64,000 nucleotides of DNA. Origin: Microbacterium sp. AB. Lineage in GTDB: Bacteria; Actinomycetota; Actinomycetes; Actinomycetales; Microbacteriaceae. Below the pieces are notes generated by a model that made no database searches, was not told the DNA's origin, and saw nothing but the letters and a program-made list of their open reading frames with translations. The stretch lies in contig NZ_CP118157.1 in NCBI RefSeq assembly GCF_032878875.1, positions 806,001 to 870,000 on the forward strand, written 5' to 3'. Below are positions 58,156 through 64,000 of the stretch, in pieces (the first letter of the stretch is position 1; each line of letters opens with the position of its first letter). The position numbers were made by a program, and so were the translations under genes.

Positions 58156-58851
58156 TCAGGAGACCTTGTCGACCTTCAGCATGTAGCCGAAGCCGCGCTT
58201 GGTCTGGATGAGCGAGTCCGACGCGTGCGGATCGATCTTGCGGCGCAGATAGGAGATGTAGCTCTCGACGATGCCGGCGTCGCCGTTGAAGTCGTACTCC
58301 CACACGTGGTCGAGGATCTGCGCCTTCGACAGCACGCGGTTGGGGTTCAGCATGAGGTAGCGCAGGAGCTTGAACTCCGTGGGGCTGAGGTCGATCTGAT
58401 CGTCGCCGACGTACACGTCGTGCGTGTCCTGATCCATCGTCAGCTCGCCCGCCCGGATGACCGACTCCTCCTCGTCGCTCTGCATCGTGCGGCGCAGCAC
58501 GGCCTGGATGCGCGCGACGATCTCGTCGAGGCTGAAGGGCTTGGTGACGTAGTCGTCGCCGCCGACGTTGAGCCCCTTGATCTTGTCCTCGGTCTCGTCC
58601 TTCGCGGTGAGGAAGATGATGGGCGCCGTGTAACCGGCATCGCGCAGCCGCTTGGTGACGCTGAAGCCGTTCATGTCGGGCAGCATCACGTCGAGCACGA
58701 TGAGGTCGGGCTCCTCCTCCAGGACGGCGGAGATCGTCTGGGCGCCGTTGGCGGCGGTCCTGACCTGGAATCCTGCGAATCGCAGGCTCTGCGAGAGCAG
58801 GTCGCGGATGTTCGGCTCGTCGTCGACGACCAGGATGCGAGGTGCGGTCAT
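58156..58851 (-). CDS. OmpR/PhoB-family response regulator
   Basis: 231 residues. Receiver domain with DD (residues 10-11), phosphoacceptor Asp in LIVLDVMLPD near 54, and KPF near 105; then a winged-helix DNA-binding domain (LSPTEFKLLRYLMLN, DAGIVESYISYLRRKID). Pairs with the sensor kinase that follows. CATAAT (58863-58858) ends 6 nt before the ATG, consistent with a leaderless transcript. Confidence 0.95.
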   Translation of the reverse strand: MTAPRILVVDDEPNIRDLLSQSLRFAGFQVRTAANGAQTISAVLEEEPDLIVLDVMLPDMNGFSVTKRLRDAGYTAPIIFLTAKDETEDKIKGLNVGGDDYVTKPFSLDEIVARIQAVLRRTMQSDEEESVIRAGELTMDQDTHDVYVGDDQIDLSPTEFKLLRYLMLNPNRVLSKAQILDHVWEYDFNGDAGIVESYISYLRRKIDPHASDSLIQTKRGFGYMLKVDKVS

Positions 58852-58950
58852 GACCCCATTATGTCGGTGCCGGGTATGCGCTGGCTGGAAATGGGCGCGT
58901 GATCCGCGGATTTCGCTCCGAGCGCACGTCGTCCGCAGGATGCGTCCGCC

Positions 58951-59604
58951 TCACTCTCTCTCCGCCTCGTGGACGCAGACGGCGATCTGCACGCGGTTGT
59001 CGGCCGGGAGCTTCTCCATGACTCTCCGCACATGCGTCTTCACCGTGGCGAGACTCAGGAAGAGGCGCTCGGCGATCTCGGCGTTCGAACGCCCTGAGGC
59101 GACCTCCCCCGCGACCTCGCGCTCGCGCGGGGTGAGCGTCGCCAGCCTCGTCGCCGCTTCCGTGCGACGGGTGCTCCGCGGAACGCCCGCGGTCATCGCG
59201 ACGAGGCGTCGAGTCACGTCGGGCGAGAGCATGACGCGGCCGTCCGCCGCCTGGAGCACGCTCGCGACGAGATCCGCCGGCGGTGTGTCTTTCAGGAGGA
59301 AGCCCTGCGCCCCTGCGCGGAGAGCGTTCAGGACGGTGCGGTCGGCGTCGAAGGTCGTGAGCATCACGATGATCTGGTCGGGGTCGCGGCTCAGGATGCG
59401 CTCTGTGGCGGCGAGGCCGTCGAGGACCGGCATGCGGATGTCCATGAGCACGAGATCGGGCCGCAGCGCCTCGACGAGGGCGATCGCCTCGACGCCATCG
59501 GCCGCCTCCCCGACGATCTCTATGCCGGCGCGTCCCTCGAGGATGAGCCGGAGGCCGGAGCGCACCAGAACCTCGTCGTCGACGAGGAGGACACGGACGT
59601 TCAC
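58951..59604 (-). CDS. NarL/FixJ-family response regulator
   Basis: 217 residues from the GTG at 59604 that overlaps the preceding kinase stop (GTGA); a GTG at 59613 is an alternative. Receiver domain (DDEVLVRSGL, Asp in LVLMDIRMPV, KDTPP) and LuxR-type HTH (LTPREREVAGEVASGRSNAEIAERL, TVKTHVRRVMEKL). Works with the adjacent sensor kinase; regulon not visible. Confidence 0.93.
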   Translation of the reverse strand: MNVRVLLVDDEVLVRSGLRLILEGRAGIEIVGEAADGVEAIALVEALRPDLVLMDIRMPVLDGLAATERILSRDPDQIIVMLTTFDADRTVLNALRAGAQGFLLKDTPPADLVASVLQAADGRVMLSPDVTRRLVAMTAGVPRSTRRTEAATRLATLTPREREVAGEVASGRSNAEIAERLFLSLATVKTHVRRVMEKLPADNRVQIAVCVHEAERE

Positions 59605-60797
59605 GAGGTCCACGGCAGCACCGCGTCGACGACGAACAGGCCGTCGCGGTGGCCCGCATCGAACGTCCCCCCTGCGAGGCGGATGCGTTCGGCCATCCCC
59701 GCGAGCCCGAAACCGGATGCGCCGGACGGGACTTCTGCGGTCGTGAGGTTGCTCGCCGACAACCGGATGCTCTGGCTCCCGCCGTCGACTCGGATCTGCA
59801 CGGAGACGGCAGCGCCGGGAGCATGTCGACGCGCATTCGTGAGTATCTCCTGCACGATGCGATAGATGTGCCGCCCGACGGCCTCGGGGACGGATGCGAT
59901 CACCGCGTCCGGGGGTGCAGCCAGACGCACGGGTGTGCCGACCGCGCGACCCTCCTCGACGAGAGCTGCGATGTCGCGGAGGGTCGGCTGCGGGCGGGGG
60001 GAGGATCCGTCGTCGTCCGTGTCGTCGCGCAGCACGCCGAGGACGTCTCTGAGCTCATCGACCGCCCGATGCGAGTTCTCCCGGATCACGCCCGCCGTCT
60101 CTCTCGCCTGTTCGAGAGTGAGATCGTCGCGGTATTCGAGCCCGCCCGCATGGATCGTCACGAGTGAGAGACGGTGCGCGAGGACGTCGTGCATCTCCCG
60201 CGCGATCCTCGTCCGCTCCTGTGCACGGGCGCTCTCGAGCTCAGCCGCGTGCTGAAGCGCGGCGCTTGCGGCCTGTTCTGCACGTGCCGCGCGAAGCTGA
60301 CGGCGTGAACCGATCAGGAGGCCGATCAGGACGAGCATCGTCGCGAGCACGACCATCCCGATGACGGGTTCCCACAACGACCTCGAGCCGCCGTCCGGGC
60401 GCACCAGCAGGTCGACCGTCGCCGCGCAGACGAGCAGGATCGACACGAGAGCGATCTCGCGTGGTCTGCGACGCGCGGCGACGGAGACCACGAACGCGAG
60501 CGCGGCGGGTGTGCCGAAGGCGGAGAGCGCGGACAGCGCGACACCGATCGCGGGGAACAGCACCGGCGCACGTCGCCGCAGAGCGAACAGTGCCAGAACC
60601 GCGATGCCGAGAGGGATGTCGGCCAGGAACAGCAGCAGGAGCCGAGGAGCATCGGGGCGATCGGGAGCGATCCTCGTCATGGCTTCGCCGTAGACGGCGA
60701 CGAACGCGAACGCTCCGAGGACCAGCAGCGCTGAGGCCTGCCCCGCTGCGCCCCATGCGCGCCGGGCGGCCGACGGGGGACGGTCTGCTGAGGTCAT
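59601..60797 (-). CDS. Sensor histidine kinase, NarX-like (HisKA_3)
   Basis: 398 residues. About five N-terminal membrane segments with no obvious external sensor domain, then dimerisation/phosphoacceptor region ARAQERTRIAREMHDVLAHRLSLVTI with His near 200, and a HATPase (GRHIYRIVQEILTNARRHAPGA, GASGFGLAGMAERI). Short loops between helices suggest sensing within or at the membrane. TAGCCT (60809-60804) ends 6 nt before the ATG. Coupled to the response regulator by a 4-nt overlap. Confidence 0.92.
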   Translation of the reverse strand: MTSADRPPSAARRAWGAAGQASALLVLGAFAFVAVYGEAMTRIAPDRPDAPRLLLLFLADIPLGIAVLALFALRRRAPVLFPAIGVALSALSAFGTPAALAFVVSVAARRRPREIALVSILLVCAATVDLLVRPDGGSRSLWEPVIGMVVLATMLVLIGLLIGSRRQLRAARAEQAASAALQHAAELESARAQERTRIAREMHDVLAHRLSLVTIHAGGLEYRDDLTLEQARETAGVIRENSHRAVDELRDVLGVLRDDTDDDGSSPRPQPTLRDIAALVEEGRAVGTPVRLAAPPDAVIASVPEAVGRHIYRIVQEILTNARRHAPGAAVSVQIRVDGGSQSIRLSASNLTTAEVPSGASGFGLAGMAERIRLAGGTFDAGHRDGLFVVDAVLPWTS

Positions 60798-60934
60798 GCG
60801 GCCAGGCTATCCGTGGGCTGGTGTCGGACGGATCGACCGAAAGGAGGAGAAGACGCCCAGGGGAGGGCCCGTCCCTGAGAATCGTCCTCCTCTCGCCGCC
60901 TTCTTCTCCCGTGAGGCGGTCGGAGCACCGAGGC

Positions 60935-62575
60935 TCAGGCCGCGAGGCGGTCGGCGTCGAGGATCGTGTAGCTGTAGCCCTGCTCGGCGAGGAACCGCTG
61001 GCGGTTCTGCGCGAAGTCCTGGTCGACGGTGTCGCGCGCGATGAGGGTGTAGAAGCTCGCGGTGTGTCCTGACTCCTTGGGCCGGAGCAGACGGCCGAGA
61101 CGCTGGGCCTCCTCCTGTCGGGACCCGTACGAGCCCGACACCTGGATCGCGACGGACGCCTCGGGCAGGTCGACGGAGAAGTTCGCGACCTTCGAGACCA
61201 CGAGCAGGCCGAGGGAGCCGTCGCGGAACGCGCCGTACAGCTGCTCGCGCTCGTCGACGGGCGTCGCGCCCGTGATCTTCGGGGCGTTCAGCGCCTCGGC
61301 GAGCTCGTCGAGCTGGTCGAGGTACTGCCCGATGACGAGCACCTGCTCGCCGGGATGGCTGGCGATGATGGTCCGCACCGCGTCGATCTTGGCCGGCGCC
61401 GTCGCGGCGAGACGGTAGCGGTCGTCGTCGGCCGCCGCGGCGTACTCGAGGCGCTCGGAGGCGGGAAGGTCGATGCGCACCTCGTAGCAGGCCGCCGGGG
61501 AGATGAAGCCCTGCGACTCGATCTCCTTCCACGGCGCGTCGAACCGCTTCGGGCCGATGAGGCTGAACACGTCGCCCTCCCGGCCGTCCTCGCGCACGAG
61601 CGTGGCCGTGAGCCCCAGACGCCTGCGCGCCTGCAGGTCGGCGGTCAGCTTGAACACGGGGGCCGGCAGCAGGTGCACCTCGTCGTACACGATGAGGCCC
61701 CAGTCGAGCGCGTCGAGCAGCGACAGGTGCGCGTACTCGCCCTTCCGCTTCGACGTGAGGATCTGGTAGGTCGCGATCGTGATCGGCTTGATCTCCTTCG
61801 ACTGCCCGGAGTACTCGCCGATCTCCTCCGCCGTGAGCGTCGTGCGACGGAGCAGCTCGTCCCGCCACTGCCGGGCCGAGACGGTGTTCGTCACGAGGAT
61901 GAGGGTGGTCGTCTTCGTCGCCGCCATGGCGCCGGCGCCGACGAGGGTCTTGCCCGCGCCGCAGGGCAGCACGACGACGCCGGAGCCGTCCTCGCTGAAG
62001 GTGTCGACGGCGAGACGCTGGTACGGGCGGAGCGACCATCCGCTCTCGTCCAGCGCGATCTCGTGCGGCGTCCCCGGCGTGTACCCGGCGACGTCCTCGG
62101 CCGGCCATCCGATCTTCAGCAGCTCCTGCTTGATCTGCCCTCGGGCCCAGGCGTCGACGACGAACGAGTCGGGGGTCGGATGGCCCACGAGCAGCGGCTG
62201 GATGCGCTTGTTGCGGGAGACCTCCGTCAGCACCGCCCGGTCCGTCGAGGTCAGACGCAGCAGCCCCTCCTCGTCGCGATCGATGACGAGGCGTCCGTAC
62301 CGGCCCACCGTCTCGCGGATGTCGAGCGAGACGGAGGGGGGCACGGGGAAGCGCGACCACCGATCGAGGGTCTGGAGCATGTCGTCGGCGGTGTGGCCGG
62401 CTGCGCGCGCGTTCCACAGGCCCAGTCGCGTCACGCGATAGGTGTGGATGTGCTCCGGCGCGCGTTCGAGCTCGGCGAAGACCGCCAGCTCGTGGCGTGC
62501 GGCTTCCGCGTCGGGATGCGCGACCTCCAGCAGCACCGTGCGGTCGCTCTGGACGATGAGGGGACCGTCAGACAT
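60935..62575 (-). CDS. XPB-type DNA repair helicase
   Basis: 546 residues. N-terminal domain (VQSDRTVLLEVAHPDAEAARHELAVFAELE), then SF2 helicase: LRPYQRLAVDTF, Walker A PCGAGKTLVG, DEVH (VYDEVHLLPA), SATLVREDG-like LTATLVREDG, and motif VI with QRLGRLLRP. XPB-family proteins unwind DNA at damage in nucleotide excision repair. Actinobacterial members pair with the helicase-associated protein downstream, as here. TAGACT (62589-62584) ends 8 nt before the ATG. Confidence 0.93.
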   Translation of the reverse strand: MSDGPLIVQSDRTVLLEVAHPDAEAARHELAVFAELERAPEHIHTYRVTRLGLWNARAAGHTADDMLQTLDRWSRFPVPPSVSLDIRETVGRYGRLVIDRDEEGLLRLTSTDRAVLTEVSRNKRIQPLLVGHPTPDSFVVDAWARGQIKQELLKIGWPAEDVAGYTPGTPHEIALDESGWSLRPYQRLAVDTFSEDGSGVVVLPCGAGKTLVGAGAMAATKTTTLILVTNTVSARQWRDELLRRTTLTAEEIGEYSGQSKEIKPITIATYQILTSKRKGEYAHLSLLDALDWGLIVYDEVHLLPAPVFKLTADLQARRRLGLTATLVREDGREGDVFSLIGPKRFDAPWKEIESQGFISPAACYEVRIDLPASERLEYAAAADDDRYRLAATAPAKIDAVRTIIASHPGEQVLVIGQYLDQLDELAEALNAPKITGATPVDEREQLYGAFRDGSLGLLVVSKVANFSVDLPEASVAIQVSGSYGSRQEEAQRLGRLLRPKESGHTASFYTLIARDTVDQDFAQNRQRFLAEQGYSYTILDADRLAA

Positions 62576-62625
62576 AGCTGACCAGTCTACCTCCGCCCGC
62601 TGCCCGCGGCGTCGTCCCGCGGCGC

Positions 62626-64000
62626 TCAGGCGGGGCGGACCGAGCGGATGAGCGCCACCGGCAGCGTGCGCTCGACGTCCGCCGCCCGGTCGCGCCCCCG
62701 CAGCCGTCCTCCGCCGAGGCCCGAGGCCTCGAGGGTCAGCTCGCGCGTGCTGCCGTCGGGCATCGCGACCTCGACGACGATGAGCGCCTTCGCGCGCACG
62801 GCCGAGTCGAGCTCCCGCTCCCGCCATGCGGCCTCCGAGTCGTTCCCGTGCGCGCCGCGGAGCCGGGCGACGAGGGGAGCGTACCGCGCGGCCGGGTCTC
62901 GTTCCGCGCCCTCTGCGGCGAGGCGCTGCCGGTGCAGCGACAGGGCGTCGCCGGCGGAGTCCAGCGCGACGACGGGATAGCGGGCGTCGGCGAGCGCCCA
63001 GTAGACGGCGTCGCGGGAGGCCTTCGTCCGCAGCAGCGCGCCCTCGAAGACGAGCCCGAGGGCGCGCAGCGCCTGGTCGACGCCGATCGTCTCGATGAGC
63101 TGGTGATCGCGGCTGGAGACGATCGTGTGGCCGCTCTCCGGCTCGATCGAGACCCGCACGAGGCCGTGGCGTTCGTCCGCGCGCGAGAGCAGGTAGTCCA
63201 GAGGCTGGGGGATGCCGGTGAGCGACAGGCCGGAGAGGAAGGAGCGGATGCCCTCCGCCGTCTCGCCGGCGGAGATCGCGGAGGAGAGCGTCGTCTCGGT
63301 GAACCGGTAGGTGGACGCCTGGGCGTGCGACTCCCGTGACGTCATCGTCCGCAGCCGTACGTCGAGCTCCGGGGCGAGGGGGCCGGGGGAGATCGCGGTC
63401 AGGTCGTTCTGCAGGAACACCCTGTCGACCTCCCCGGGCAGGAACGCCGCCAGCCCCTCCGCGTCGGGCTCGCCGCCGCGGCGGGCGGGAGCCGCCCAGG
63501 GCGGCTCGGCGCCTTCCGGGGTCAGCAGGCCGGAGAGCACCGCCAGCCTCCCCCAGAGCGTCGCCCGGTCGGGCCAGGCGGGATCGAGCGGATAGGCGAC
63601 CGGCCAGGAGGACGGTGCGATCCAGCCGCCCTCCGGCGTGCGGACGCCCGCGGGCAGGGCGTTGCGCCATCCGCGCACGAGCAGCGTCCATCGGCTTCGC
63701 GTCGGCCGGCGGATCCACTCGCGTCCGGCGTCGGTCACGAGCCAGCTGCGCTCGACGGCGTACAGCAGCCCCGCGGTCTCGCCGAGCGCGACGAGGTCGT
63801 CGAGCTCGGCGGCGTCCCGTACGATCTCCTCCTGCACGAGACGGCGCCGGTCCGAGGCGCCCACGGCGCCTCCGCCCACGCGGGAGAGGGGCGTCTTGAG
63901 GGCGCCGATGAGGACGTCGGCGAGCGCGGCGAGCGACGTGAACGCGCGCTCGGCCGCGTGGGCGGTCGCGGTGTCGTCGGCGTGCGCGGGCTCCTCGTGC
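62626..64000 (-). CDS. Helicase-associated (XPB-partner) protein, N-terminus outside the window
   Basis: The frame runs off the window edge; at least 457 residues are visible. Segments LVRGWRNALPAGVRTPEGG, DRVFLQNDLTAISPGPLAPELDVRLRTMTSRESHAQASTYRFTET and HTIVSSRDHQLIETIGVDQALRALGL are those of the helicase-associated (Helicase_C_3-like) family encoded beside XPB in actinobacteria. It likely modulates helicase activity. Codons continue in frame to 64000. Confidence 0.85.
   Translation of the reverse strand, partial: HEEPAHADDTATAHAAERAFTSLAALADVLIGALKTPLSRVGGGAVGASDRRRLVQEEIVRDAAELDDLVALGETAGLLYAVERSWLVTDAGREWIRRPTRSRWTLLVRGWRNALPAGVRTPEGGWIAPSSWPVAYPLDPAWPDRATLWGRLAVLSGLLTPEGAEPPWAAPARRGGEPDAEGLAAFLPGEVDRVFLQNDLTAISPGPLAPELDVRLRTMTSRESHAQASTYRFTETTLSSAISAGETAEGIRSFLSGLSLTGIPQPLDYLLSRADERHGLVRVSIEPESGHTIVSSRDHQLIETIGVDQALRALGLVFEGALLRTKASRDAVYWALADARYPVVALDSAGDALSLHRQRLAAEGAERDPAARYAPLVARLRGAHGNDSEAAWRERELDSAVRAKALIVVEVAMPDGSTRELTLEASGLGGGRLRGRDRAADVERTLPVALIRSVRPA

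Noticed and set aside
62576..63718. Upstream extension of the XPB helicase frame to 63718
   Set aside because: Overlaps the helicase-associated gene out of frame, is Arg/Ala-rich, and a good start with a -10 box exists at 62575.

Overview
The window is high-GC actinobacterial DNA. Its gene content and gene style (cysS-rlmB, a DUF4032 protein, an orphan sugar-ABC ATPase, DUF2332 and DUF3263 proteins, a CIRCE-controlled groEL, an XPB-type helicase) point to the Microbacteriaceae, probably a Microbacterium-like host. Many host genes have a TAnnnT-type -10 box ending 6 to 8 nt before the start codon, which fits leaderless transcription.

Layout: 1-7294 is host chromosome, with an acetyltransferase fragment, an EamA transporter, cysS, rlmB, a DUF4032 protein, a UgpC/MsmK-type ATPase, a membrane-anchored DsbA-like protein and tRNA-Thr(TGT). 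7260-49219 is one apparently complete 42-kb prophage integrated into the 3' half of that tRNA gene, bounded by a perfect 38-bp direct repeat (attL 7260-7297, attR 49182-49219). 49220-64000 is host chromosome again: a DUF606 transporter, nitroreductase, MsrB, DUF2332, DUF3263, a LytR_C protein, CspA, CIRCE-groEL, a WXG100 protein, two two-component systems, an XPB-type helicase and a truncated helicase-associated protein.

The prophage encodes a contractile-tailed phage (sheath, tube, gp25-like wedge, J- and I-like baseplate proteins). The left arm, on the minus strand, holds the integrase, an ImmA/IrrE protease and the repressor. A divergent switch region then faces a Cro-like gene. Its two promoters have identical geometry, and both transcripts should be leaderless. 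A long plus-strand early operon (10376-23773) follows, with some 30 mostly tiny, tightly overlapping genes, including a KilAC-type antirepressor, a RusA-like resolvase, an adenine methylase, a cytosine methylase and several HTH or zinc-ribbon proteins. A 306-bp non-coding stretch with a possible late promoter, a hairpin and a candidate cos region precedes HNH-TerS-TerL, the head genes, the tail genes and lysis (M23 peptidase and two holin-like proteins), ending at a strong terminator at 45105-45151. The right end (45243-48974) is mostly minus-strand accessory DNA of the type expressed in lysogens: HTH regulators, an SRAP protein, a DUF4236-like microprotein and a HicA-like/HTH putative toxin-antitoxin pair with its own palindromic operator.

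Most notable: (i) a single open frame joining a RapZ C-terminal-like domain, a ClpP-type head protease and a scaffold-like tail, with two internal in-frame starts that have Shine-Dalgarno sequences; (ii) a textbook -1 frameshift signal (GGGAAAC plus a 13-bp hairpin) in the tail assembly chaperone; (iii) the doubly leaderless immunity switch; (iv) an early gene whose frame runs on for about 200 codons over its neighbour. Function calls come from reading the translations and motifs; no database search was run.
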